From assembly GCA_021292105.1 (NCBI GenBank), contig CM037868.1, positions 32,585,812-32,649,811 of the forward strand: a DNA stretch of 64,000 nucleotides, in the 5' to 3' direction. The DNA comes from Anadara kagoshimensis. Taxonomy: Eukaryota; Mollusca; Bivalvia; Arcoida; Arcidae. Every line of letters begins with the position of its first letter. The first letter of the stretch is position 1. The position numbers and the translations under genes are program-made. The notes under the pieces are model-generated. The model had not been told where the DNA came from, searched no databases, and saw only the letters and a program-made list of their open reading frames with translations. Of this stretch, positions 10,746-22,600 are shown in pieces.

Positions 10746-10820
10746 GTTGCTACCATAGAGAAGAAACGCAATTTAATGTATAATATTATATAAAGAATAA
10801 AATAATAAAAAAAGAATGAT
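10746..10820 (+). terminator. Copy A non-coding last exon with AATAAA
   Basis: TTTGCAG|GTTGCTACCA followed by AGAAACGCA is conserved at 27285 (copy B) and 55879 (copy C), while the surrounding introns diverge. AATAAA occurs at 10796-10801. I read this as a spliced 3' UTR exon carrying the poly(A) signal. Transcript evidence is needed. Confidence 0.65.
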
Positions 10821-11067
10821 TTCATATTTGTCACAATGATTTTATAACTGAAAAAAGTAACTTGTTACTTTAAAACATATGTAGTTTAAACGCACATTTG
10901 CAACTGTCAATACAGCAGAGAATGACCGAAATAACCGAAAGCAAGAAGACGACAGGAAACAAGTTAGTGGCAGTAACATCTAAACAAAACAAGTCTAGAA
11001 AAAACAAACACAATCATGTTAGGACAAATGATTATAAAACATCCTTCCTTCTTTCTAAAGAGTCTAG

Positions 11068-11525
11068 GTGGCTGGGTGGTTTAAAGCGCCGGGTACGGAT
11101 CATATTGTCTATATATCACCGCCTCGGTTCGAATCCTGTTCAGGCAGATCCTAGTGTGAGAAAGTTTTTCAGTTAACTTCCCGAACGACTGTGGTTTCTC
11201 TTGACACTCACTTTTTTCAATCATCCAAGAATTGTCTCGAAACAAGTGAAAGAATCTTGAACGTGGCGTAAAAACCATCACGCTACCTCACTTCCTTCTT
11301 TCAAGAGTTACAGCATCCCTTCTTTCCAGAGGGACATCGATGGCGGAGTCGTTTAAAGCGCCGACTAACAGATCACATTGCCCCTTACCGCCTTGGTTCG
11401 GACCCTGTTCGAGAATTATGACAGTATGAGAATTTTTTCAGTTTGGAAGCAGAACGGCGGTGGTTTTCTGTGGACACTCCGGTTTCCTCCTTCATCCCAG
11501 AACTGAATAACTACAGTCATTTTGT
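11068..11525 (+). mobile_element. Two tRNA-Leu/Ser-type SINE copies in tandem
   Basis: Copies at about 11068-11290 and 11337-11525 each have GGTGGCTGGGTGGTTTAAAG or a variant, a GGTTCGAATCCTGTTC-like B box and a shared body (AGAAAGTTTTTCAGTT, a 'gacact' block, GGCGTAAAA). The first marks the right limit of duplication unit A; unit B ends at the equivalent SINE near 27656-27965. Confidence 0.7.
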
Positions 11526-11995
11526 GTTGTGGAAAAGTTGAAAAAAATATAAAGAAAAAGAAATAGGAAAAACAACATTTGAAACAACTGAAGATTATAA
11601 AGATTAATATTATTAATATTAATACCTACTAATATATCATAGACTTCTGCCGATGGAACTGTTCTCCTATAGTGTTGTCTGTAGAAGTATAGTGCCCGAG
11701 TCGATAGGCGAGATCTTTATACCACTCAAGACATCATTATACAAGTGTTCCCGAGAGAGATGTCCATAATAGATTTAGTACATCATATGTTTCGGTTTTA
11801 AAAAATTTTCTAATTAGCTATGAAGTTTATTCAACATCTTTTTTTTTCGAACAGTAATAAATAAATAAATAAAACTACCATAAATACTTTTATGTCGGGG
11901 AACTATACGTCGGCTATGCGTTGTCAAGGACAAAAAATGGTAGTTATGTAGTTATCCAATGATAACGCAACAAATTAGCATGTGATGTACGAAAT
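11526..11995. other. Junction between duplication units A and B
   Basis: AT-rich sequence with a TAAA/AAAT run near 11858. No gene is seen. Unit B homology starts at about 12000, so the duplication breakpoint lies here or in the SINEs to the left. Confidence 0.5.
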
Positions 11996-12152
11996 CTCAA
12001 CAGCTTTTTCGGCAGCTGCTATCTATCTCTTGGCAGTCACACGCTTTCCAAATCTGGACCATTCGCCACCTCGTCACCTTTCAGTTAGTTCAGTGGTTAC
12101 TTTTTGACAACCCTGTACTGCATTCAATAATTTCAATAAGTACAAAATAACC

Positions 12153-12492
12153 ACCGTGTTAGCTTATTTGGTAAAGTGCTTGCTCCGTAAGTGGGAGCTC
12201 GTGGGTTATATCCCCGGCCGGGTCTGACCCAAGACTTGAAAGTAGGTAGTGACTGTTCTTTCATCAACTACTCGGCATTACGAAATGAAAGTCACGGTTC
12301 TTTCGATGGAAATTTTAAATAAACAAGGTCATGTGTCATGGTGGGCTTGGCACGATAAAGAACCCAGCTGTATAATGACATCAGCGCAACGCACAGGCAA
12401 AATTTCTGCACCTTCGCCTATAGCTGGCGACGTCTTGATGTAAGTGAAATATTCTTGTCTTGGACGTTAAACACTATTACTCAACTCAACTC
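12153..12492 (+). mobile_element. tRNA-derived SINE (counterpart of 3549)
   Basis: Full body and the CTCAACTCAACTC tail are present; the head is diverged (GTTAGCTTATTTGGTAAAG). It is followed, as in unit A, by Penelope-like pieces. Confidence 0.8.
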
Positions 12493-12589
12493 TAAAGATA
12501 ACATTCTAAAACTATCTTTACGGTTTAAATTCTTATCAATGTAAATGAATCACTCCTAGTCTCTCATTGATAACGGTAATTCAACTTTT

Positions 12590-13065
12590 TGAGGACCTTA
12601 ATAAGCCCGCTCTTGCAATATCCCACGAATCAGCGATCCGTCTGAAATCAGCCTGTCCCGTTGCACAAAGTTCCTGCAATAAGAATAAGCTCTACCATAG
12701 CGCACCTAGTGCTACCAGTCAGTGTGTAAGGGAGACCTGTTGTCAGTTTCAAAGTTTTGGATTGTGATTTGGACGTGGATTGGTATGTTTGTAGTATAGC
12801 GCACCTAGTGTCAACAGACAGTTTGCAAAGGTAGACAATATCGTTTTGTCAGTTTCAAAGTTTTTACTTTACTTTGGGATTGTAATTTGGACATGGATTG
12901 GAATGTGTGTACTGTAGCGCACCTATTGCCACCAGTCAGTGTGGAAAAGGGGGGTTTAAAGTTGTCAGTTTCAAAGTTTATATTGTTATTTGGGATTGTG
13001 ATTTGAAGAGAGACAATATTCTGTTGCCAGTTTTCAAGTTTTGGACGTTAACTGGCATGTTTGTT
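12590..13065 (+). repeat. Penelope-tail tandem units in duplication unit B (about 3 copies)
   Basis: Same arrangement as 4080-4745: a minus-strand reverse-transcriptase fragment, then units with TAGCGCACCTAGTG and CAGTTTCAAAGTTT. There are about three units here against five in unit A, so the array changed length after duplication. Confidence 0.7.
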
Positions 13066-13069
13066 TTTC

Positions 13070-13635
13070 ATCCGAATTGAAATGCAACAATTTTTCTTAA
13101 AATCTGTGTTAAATCAACAATAAACGCAACCAAGGATACGGATCAGGGTAATGCTGAAACAGCCAATTGAAACAAGACAAGAAAATACAAACATTTATGT
13201 AACATTAGACAAGTTTTTCTGTTTGATTTGACGAAATTCAAGTTTTATCGAACACGTATGATACAGAATCTTGCATCACCACAGTGTGTTGATACAACAT
13301 TGGTGGTATAGTACACGTGCATTTCTCATTGTGACGTCATTCGGGAATCTCCGATTTGTCAAATAGAAACAATGGCGTCATTACTACAGAACATGTCATT
13401 AACATAGTTCAGTGGTTTTCTGTGGTACACATAAAGTATTGTTTTAGGAAATGTTAGATAAAAATATCATATACACAGTGTGTATGTACAACCCTTCGTA
13501 TCAGGTCTTGTCCTTTTTTGTAGCCGTATCACTACCTGTCGCGCTTGTAATATGTATATATTTAGTCCATTTATGATAAAATTCGGGCCGTCACTGGAGA
13601 TGTGTATGAAAATGAATAACGTCAGTCTTTTATCT
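13070..13635. other. Intergenic stretch, nothing coding
   Basis: A part (about 13560-13635) matches about 4985-5060 in unit A. About 13190-13555 has no match in unit A, so it is either an insertion in unit B or a loss from unit A. No end structures were identified. Confidence 0.45.
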
Positions 13636-13638
13636 TAG

Positions 13639-13985
13639 TTCCGACACTCTAGCTCAGTTTGTAGAGTTCTCGGTCCGTAACTGCGAGGCTGTTGGTTCGA
13701 TCCCCTGTCGGATCTGATCAATTCTTAAAAGGCTTTTTTTTTGCAAAGCACTTGACTATAAGAAATTACCAAATGAAAGTCACGGTTCAATTGGATGGGA
13801 ACTAAAAATAAACGAGGTCCCGTGTCACGGCTGGTGTAGCAGAATATAGAGCCCTGTTGTATATATAATGACATCAGCGCAACACATATGCAAAATTTTA
13901 ACACCTTCGACTATAGCTGCCGATGTCTCGATATAAGTGAAAAATTCACGACTGCAACGTTAAACAACATTTCTCAACTCAACTC
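13639..13985 (+). mobile_element. tRNA-derived SINE (counterpart of 5067)
   Basis: Head CTAGCTCAGTTTGTAGAG with GGTTCGATCCCCTG, common body, and CTCAACTCAACTC tail. Its position matches the unit A copy at 5067. Confidence 0.8.
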
Positions 13986-13989
13986 TTTT

Positions 13990-14545
13990 ATCTTGGAACA
14001 AATCGTAAAAATTATTATTGTTCGCACAGATTTTCAAAAAAACCCTTGAAAATGAGCTTTCTTTTGAAAAACACCCTTGAATTTAGGGTTTAGTCTTTAA
14101 AACGCTGATTAAGATTGAGAAATAGAATATTTCTGCCAGTAAAATTGGCAACTTGCTGATAATAGAATTGCAAGTCATGGTCATCAGAGTGCTTTGTACA
14201 TATGATGATTATATGTATTACAAGCGTTTCAAGCCACATTGTTTGAGGCGGAGTTCACCTCACTTATAATATTTGGGAAATCCATTTTAACCACCGATGT
14301 TTGACTGAAAGATATTATATGCAGGGAATCAAAAAATTCAAGGGAAATAACACATAGTATATTAAAAATAAAAAATAAACTGATTCAATTTGTAATAACG
14401 GTTGCGTCAAAAATAACGCATCATCCAAATCGAGTTGCGTCATTCTTACTATCGTCGCCTAAAGAAACGCAAGAAACGCACTCTGGAGAAAACACTGAAT
14501 AACAATAGGATTCAACAAATGCAATCAAGAACACAAAGCAATTAA
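13990..14545. other. Non-coding spacer in unit B
   Basis: No gene or mobile-element ends are recognised. Short inner repeats ('aaaacacccttgaa') are the only structure. Confidence 0.45.
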
Positions 14546-14549
14546 ATGA

Positions 14550-16650
14550 GAATACATAAGACAAGACAAGACAAGACAAACGCACATTGAGCCACATAAA
14601 ACGGCCAATCGGGATAAGAAAGCAGTGGGTAGTGCTGTTTAACGTGTAAGCCAAGAATATAGGCGTGGTTATTACTAGTATGTGAGGCTCTACAACTATG
14701 CCACCTGTTTTACAACCAGTGGAGATAAAAAAGCACGATAAAAACTAATAATCAAAAACACACACACTATATATATATACCGCCGATCCGTGTGCAAACA
14801 ACAAGAAAAAATGAAAACTGAAAAGTTATGAAAACGAATTTCCACCTGGTCGGGTACTTCGGAATGGTAAGCATCTTCCGTTTTGCTAGATGCACCAACC
14901 GCTTGTGAAAAAAACCTCGGGAATGAAATAAACTAAAAGTCGTAAACACACACGTATTTATTTTTGCGACGACTAATTTTCCCTAATTTCGCGGTCGTTT
15001 GTTTTTTCGCCAACATTGATACCGAACGAAAATTGTATTATGCTATTGTGTTATAATGCATATTTAAAAAATCGCGAAAATTATACTACACGGATTTGGC
15101 GAAATTTCCTATACCGCGAAAATAAAAACGCGGAAATAAATACGTTTACTGTATCCAGGAAAATCTTAAATACAAGATACACATTTAAAAAAAAAACAAG
15201 GTATACTTATGTAAAGTATTGCCTTAATTTGGTTAAATTTATTTTGATAGTTTTGGTAACTTTACAACATCTTGAAAAAAATGGTTTCATAATTTTGGTC
15301 CAAGTACTGTAACAACTCCGAATGAAGTCCCACGCCTAATGAAGTCCGGACTTCATGTACACCTACTGTTTTAGAAATGCATAAATGTTATTCTTGCTTT
15401 AGATATGTACTAAATGCGGGGAAAATATCACCATGTTTAATCCCTGAGGCTACCTGTAACAAAAATATAGGAAAATATAAGAAATATAGCAGATTTTTTT
15501 TAAATTATATAGGAAAATATAGCAAAGGGGCATAGTTATAGGAAAATATAGGAATGGTAGGACCCCTGCTGATGAGGAATTGTATTCCGAAACGGCCGTC
15601 TAATCGGGCGTCTAATGTTGTAAAATTAAAACTTGTATATAGCAGTATACTTATCAATAACAATATGATAGCGAAAGAAAAGTCACTAACTATTTTCATG
15701 AAAAAAAATTTGGTTTCACATTTTTGGTCTAAGCACTGATGAAGAATTTTCCGGAACGACCGTCTAATCGGGCGTCTAATTTTGTAAAATTAAAACTTGT
15801 ATAGTATGTTATACAAAGAATAAACTTATCAATAATATTCTGATGGTGACCAAACAGTCACTGACTATTTTCAAGTCTTGGTCAGACATCAGTCGGGAGG
15901 TCTTGCGTGGGAAATTTCATTTATCATGCACATGTTTTCATATATTGAAATACACGTGTTGTTGTCTGAATATTCGTGTACTGAATTCTGATTGGCTGAT
16001 AATTAACTATGACTTTTCCTTATTTTGGAAACTGTGCCGTCTTTCTAGAACAGATAAGGAAAATGAAACTGTATATAAAGTGATTTTCCTGCCAATTTTC
16101 TTAAATCCAGTATTCTCAACCCATTACGTTGTGCTACTCATCAAGATGTTCTTCAAAATTTGTTTTTGCGTTGCACTATTGGTGTTGATCTCAGGTAAGA
16201 ACTTGCAATTTCTTTTTTATTGTTTTTTTTTTAAATTAAAATTTCTGAAACTATGTAAGACATTATAGCAAACATTATTTGATTTTTATTAAACTTTTAA
16301 TAAATATTGTCCCTGTTTCACTATCATTCTTTAACTGAGATTCTCATTATAAATTTGTTAATTTTATTTTATTTTGAAGATCACTTTTTAAAAATTTTTA
16401 TTTGTATATAGTTTTTTTTCAAAAATATTTATAAGAAGTTTTATCGTAAAAAGATTAATAAAATTGGCCAAAATAAAGGGTAGAGAAATAGTTATGAAAC
16501 TGGGGCTCGAAAATTGTTTTATTGTTTAAAAAAAGAAATATAATGTTTCTTCTCAATGAGATTCGACAGTGAACCACGTGATATCCGTAAATTCGACTCC
16601 AAACAAGGTTTTCCATTCTTAAATTATCTCCAAAATGTTTGAATATACAA
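14550..16650. repeat. Duplication unit B: promoter-side block
   Basis: Paralogous to 5800-8340, with the AT microsatellite reduced to about 14 bp (14767-14780) and the MITE region at 15360-15570 deleted on its left side. Contains the copy B promoter and exon 1. Confidence 0.8.
15909..16079 (+). promoter_or_regulatory. Defensin copy B promoter
   Basis: Elements are conserved in order with copy A: GGGAAATTTC (15909-15918), CACGTG (15953-15958), ATTGG near 15991, AGATAAGG (16052-16059) and TATATAAA (16072-16079). Confidence 0.65.
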
Positions 16651-19600
16651 ACGTGCAGATCAATGTCCAAATTAAAATCGTTTCAAAATTACGTTAAATA
16701 CAGGGTGTTTCAGAAAACATGTCCTCACTTTGCGTCTTAATAAAATCAATAACAACAAACACTTTATTTGTGAAAAGCTTATCACTCTATAATTTTATTA
16801 GATATTACTTAAGGTTGAACACTATATTACGTAGCCAACCAGCTATCAATATCAAAGATTTTTTCATTATATGCAGAATTAGCCCAAGAGCTAGTGGGGT
16901 TTGAAATATGTGTCAATGGCCAAAAGCTTTGAAGGTTGTTTCTGATAGAAAAATGTCTGTAGTTTTCGAATTTGGGCGTCTTGTGAATGAACTCGTTTCC
17001 GATTTTTTTTCAGACGCGAGTTTTTACACTAGAATCGCATTTTTCAGCCGGTTTTTTCGGTAATTTGATAATTCTGCATTATGGACGCGATATGGCCTTA
17101 AAATGTCTTATTACTGATGCGGTTATCAAGAATTATGATCATTGTTGACATTTAAGTTAAAAACTTCTTGATACATTTCAGATTTTTTTTTAAAATAACT
17201 ATTTTAGGAAAAAAATAGACCAAAAATTTTGCGTTTTTAATATTTTGCCCTCTTTTATGTCTTATAAAAAATAATAAAAGCATTTAAGTGAAATGTTTTA
17301 CCATATTGTCACAGCCTAATGTGTTTTGCATTCAATAAAAGTAGCTGCATATCATTTGGTAGGAAATTGCGGCACCCACAGTGGAAAACTTTCCCCTACC
17401 CCAAAAATTGCAAATTTCTCAAAAAATCGATCTTTACTACAAATTTTGCTATTAGTTGCCATACTGATTGTTATACCGTGTAAGCTTTAATACTTGGGTG
17501 ACAACATTGAAGACCTCTAACTAAAAACTTCTTGTTAAGCATTCAATCTCAATTTTGTGGCCAATTTTAAACAACCGAGTTTTGCGTTTTTACTTAATCT
17601 TTATTCGTTAAAGTCTTGTAGCGCATTCAAAAAAAGCCTGATTATCAATATACTATTTTATTTAGAATCCCTGATGTTTGTGCTTTATTGTGCAAGTATA
17701 ATGTATAACACAATCGTCACACAAACCCTTTCACCACAATTTATTCTTCCCCCTACCCCATATGCAATAAATAAGCGAGTTCGCGAGATATTGATTTTAC
17801 ACTTGTGCGTTCTCAGGCAGTGAGATTTTAAACACGGTAGAGTGTTATAACGTAAATTTGTACTTGAAACATATAGTAAATTACGCTGTTAGCTTGTTTA
17901 TTCAATGCTTTGATTTTTTGTATTATTAAGCAATGATAGTGCCACGCCCTTTTGTATGACTCGGCAGATGGCGCTGCGCAAAGCGTTTGTGTTACGTTTT
18001 CTGTCATTGCAAATCACACGTGGTTGCAATTATAGATACTTTCATATGGTTGTTGTTTATGATAAGTAAGAAAAAACTATTCACCCCTTTTTTCTATTGT
18101 TTTGTTACCGTTTATATTTCGTGTGAACAAGTTGATTTTATTTAATATTTGTTTTTAAAAAGAATCCGTGTTCACAATAGAATCAATGAAGTTTTGACGC
18201 AGATAAGTAATCTGTTTGTTAATTCTATTTGATTCCGTGACTGAATTAAAATCACTGTAAATAATATTTTGCGATTTGTTTGTGATAACTCATTGTCATT
18301 TCAATTAGAAGTGTTGCAAAATGGCCAGCACACGGCTGGATACATCTAAGGGGAAACAGATATTACAGGGCGATAGCACAGATGAAACAAATCTTGTTTG
18401 TTGCCTTCATGTCGATAAACGTTTCCAAGATATAGAAATTAAACCTTTTGATGAAACAACATGGAGTAAAGTGGCAAAAGTTGCTGAATATCGTCTTTCG
18501 AAAACAAAATCCCACAAATATAAACAAATTTGTCAAGATCTTCCTCAAAACTTTGATCCTAAAACCAATGGTTATCACAGAATGTGTTACAAGAACTTCA
18601 CTGCTGTCTCAAAAAAAGAACTAGAGTCTTTTTCCACTGTAGAAGTAGAAGAAGTTTCTTACACTTTAAGATCCCACACTGAACATTTATCGGACGAAAC
18701 TTCCTCCTCCGGTATTTTTCTTCCCGTATGTTTGTTTTGTGGCCTCCTGACGAAGGGTAAGAAAAGGGAACAGTTAGGCAATTGTGAAAGTTTGGAAGCG
18801 GGAGAAAAAATAAAAAATGCTGCAATGGTTCTGGGTGATACAGATATGATTGCCAGAGTTTGTGATATAGATTTTGTTGCTAAAGAGGTTAAATATCACC
18901 ATAGCTGCCGAAAACATTACTTAAATCTTTCTGAGAGGTGTATACCCGGGTCTGCTAAGACAGAATATGGCAACATTAGGCTAGGACACGAAAAAGCATT
19001 TAAATGGTTGACCGAATACATAAATAAAACGTTATAGCACAAGGTCAAGCTGTAACAATTGCCTCCTTGTATGAATATTACACTACAATGCTGATGGACA
19101 TTGGTCTTGATTGCTCCTCATATACCATCCAGACTTTAGAAGTAAAACTTCTAAATCACTTCAAAGATGATATTTGCATGAGTAAAATAGGTAAACGACA
19201 AGGCAAAATATTATATCCAAGCTTTCTAGATACAGATCAGATTATAGGTTTCCATAATACGTTTTTATTAAATTCCAAAGTCACTGAAGCTGCATACCAG
19301 TTGCGAAATACAATATTAGAAATGTCAAAGACATGTCCCCAATTACAGAACCCATTGACTGTAAATGAAATACAGAAAGGCCAAGCTAACCCCCCAGACA
19401 TACTTATGCAGTTTTTTAAAACTCTATATACAGGGTCTTCAACAAAAGAACCTTCTGAAAGAATGAATAGATGCATCAGTTCAGCAGCAGATGATGCTTT
19501 GTTTGCTGTAACCAATGGCGAAATAAAGCCATCAAAACATTTATGTCTTGGACTGGGTTTTAAAAGTATGACTGGTAGTAGGAAAATTATTGAAGTACTA

Positions 19601-22600
19601 AATCATTTAGGGCACTCAATAAGTTACCATGTTGCGGAGACACTTGAAACTGAACTTGCAATGACAATATCAGACAGGAATCAGCTAACTCCTGATGGAT
19701 TACTGAAAATTCCAAACTTGTAACCGGAACGGCTTGGGATAATTATGATGAAAACACCGAGACTTTGTCTGGAAGCGGAACTTTGCACGACACAGTTGGA
19801 ATATGTTACCAGAACACTCCCGACGAACAACATTCAATGGGGGACTCTCTAGGAATTCCACAAGTATCCACTACACAAACAAAGTCATTGAAACGTAAAC
19901 GCTCTTTAGATATTGAGGACCCTATTTTAGAATCTTACAGAAAGCGTCCAAAAATAACAAAATTTCAATATCCCGTAAAAGCAATTTCGGACCCCTCTAA
20001 TTTAAATGAGACCAGAAAAAGGGATTTAACATGGGTGATTTGTCACCATTTATTTTCTAATATACCCATGTGGTCAGGATGGAATTCTCTAATCACAGTA
20101 GATCATCTACCAGAGCAAGTGATAGGCTATATGGACAATATAAGTTTGCACCGACCCGATTAGATGTGGTGTCGGAAACATTACGTCGATCGCAGATTGT
20201 GGCACGGGAATGTTCTGATAACACAGCAATTGTCCACTATGATCTTGCCATAGCTAAACCAGCGATGCAGATACAATCGGAAGAATCACCAAAGTACGAC
20301 AATATTTTCATATGTTTTGGTCCTTTCCATATAATGTTGGCATATTTTGGCGCTCTTGGTCACTTAATTGAGGGCTCTGGCGGACCATATGTGCTAACCG
20401 AGACCAAAGTTCTGGCAGAAGGGTCTCTAAATGGGTTCATAAAAGGGAAGCATTATAACAGATGTCAGAGAATGCATACTATATTATCTCTTTCTTTCCG
20501 TATTCTCCATTTTCGGTCTTTTCTGGAAGAGCATGGTCAGATATCTGAATCTTTATACGAGCAGTTAGAACAATTCATTACAAATACTTCTTCAGAAGAA
20601 ATGCAAAACGTTCTAGAGCAAGAAAATTTAAAATCTATTTTGATATGTATGAAGCCTTTTCCAATGACACAAGAACTGGAAACCATGGATCAACAGCACA
20701 GTATTGGTTTATGTATATTGAATTAGTTGAACTTCTGTTACTTTTCAGTAGATCTTGTCGAACTAACGATCTACCTTTATTTACTTACTGCTTAGGAAAA
20801 ATGTGTCCAGTATTTTTTGCAGCTAATAGACCAAACTATGCAAGATGGATGACACGCTATCACTTAAATTTACTTAACATTGATATAAGTCATCCACAAG
20901 CAAGAGCAATGCTTGAGAATGGTGGTTTGTCTATAAGACGCTCGAATAAATCATTTTCCAGAATTCCAGTGGACATGACACTTGAGCAGACAATCAATGC
21001 TGATGCTGCATCTCGTCTAACTGGCATTTCTGCATTCAGCCAGTCATATACGGCCAGGCGAAGATGGATGATTACACGAAGTGTCCGCAGTGCTATCGTT
21101 GGTGCTCTTCTCTCAAAAACTGGAATCCGGAAAAAGGGGGATGTGAATCAAGAGCTCAAGCCGTCGCGAATTCAGAGAGATAATAAAGATGTAAGTAGTT
21201 TGATCGACTGTATTAAAGCAACTAAGAATCCGTTTGATACAGAGATAAGAAATGAGGATCTCCTGTGCATATCAACTGGTAACAGAGTCAAAGATGATGT
21301 GAAAAATGAGATACTTAGTTGTGTAAAATATGGCGAGCAATCTTTTCACGACTTTAGAAATGGCTGTTTTGCAGATCCTCTAGATTTGAAAAACCTATTA
21401 CAAGAAACAAATTGCGCACTTTTGCATCTTTGGCACTTAAGGTTCGGGTTGAGGTGAAAGCAAAGAAAATCATACAGCTACAGTGTTCACGTGATCTATT
21501 TGGTAGGCTTTTGTTTTTGGCAACGACAACAGATATAAACTTGCAGAAAGTTTTTGAATATCCTCTCACTCCCGTGCCGCCAGCTCTTGCACAAATTGAC
21601 GGGAATATGAATAAAACCGACAAATCAATACTTATGAAAATGTTAGAGAGCAAGGCTCATTCTGATCCTCCAGCTGCAAATCAAATTGATGCTTATGTCG
21701 TTGATGCCATGTTCCTTATACAGTTGCTGTCAAACCTACCAGATACTTTTGAAGGTGTAGCCAAAACCATTCTCAAGCTATTATGTAAACTGGCAAAAGA
21801 AATACACTTTGTTTGTGACACATATGTCCATCCATCCATCAAAGATATTGAAAGAGATATGCGAGGAGAGAGCAGTGGACCAGATATTGTAGTAATGGGC
21901 CCAAAACAAAAGCGACCTCATGATTTCCGTTCAGCTTTGAAATCTGCTAATTTCAAGAGGTCATTACTATCGTTTTTGCTACAAGAATGGAAGAATGATA
22001 ACTATGCTGACATTCTTGCAGGCCATACATTATATTATGCAACAGAGGACCACTGCCATCAATTCTATTGCGAAAATGATGCAACAGTAGTGTGCAGTGA
22101 AGTGTCCAATCTTGCCTGTACCCACGAGGAGGCAGATACCAGGATCACCTTACATGTGCAATACATTGCCTCAAGGTCCGATTCTCCTAACGTAGTGGTT
22201 AGAGCAAATGACACGGATGTAATGGTTATTTTATTGTATCATTGTCACCAAATACATGCAAACATATGGATGGATTCAGGCACTGACGGCACCAATACTA
22301 GGCGATTTATTGATCTAACAAAACTGTCCAATGAAATTGGGATCGAAATGTGCCAAGTTCTTCCAGCTATCCATGCTTTCACTGGATGTGATTATACTGC
22401 AGCATTTCTTAGAAAAGGTAAAATTAGGCCTTATAATATCGTTGAAAAAAGTGCAACTTTCAGAAGCGTTTTCTCAAATATTGGAACAAATCAAAGAGTT
22501 AATGAAAGAGATATGAAGGTAATGGAATCTTTTGTCTGTGAAATGTATGGCAAAAAAAAACATTAAAACAGTAAATGAGGCACGATTTGCCATTTTCAGA

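Noticed and set aside
17557..17823. Small gene in the transposon arm
   Set aside because: The same frame occurs in the opposite arm (minus strand, 22980-23252) and it diverges freely; it is inverted-repeat DNA.
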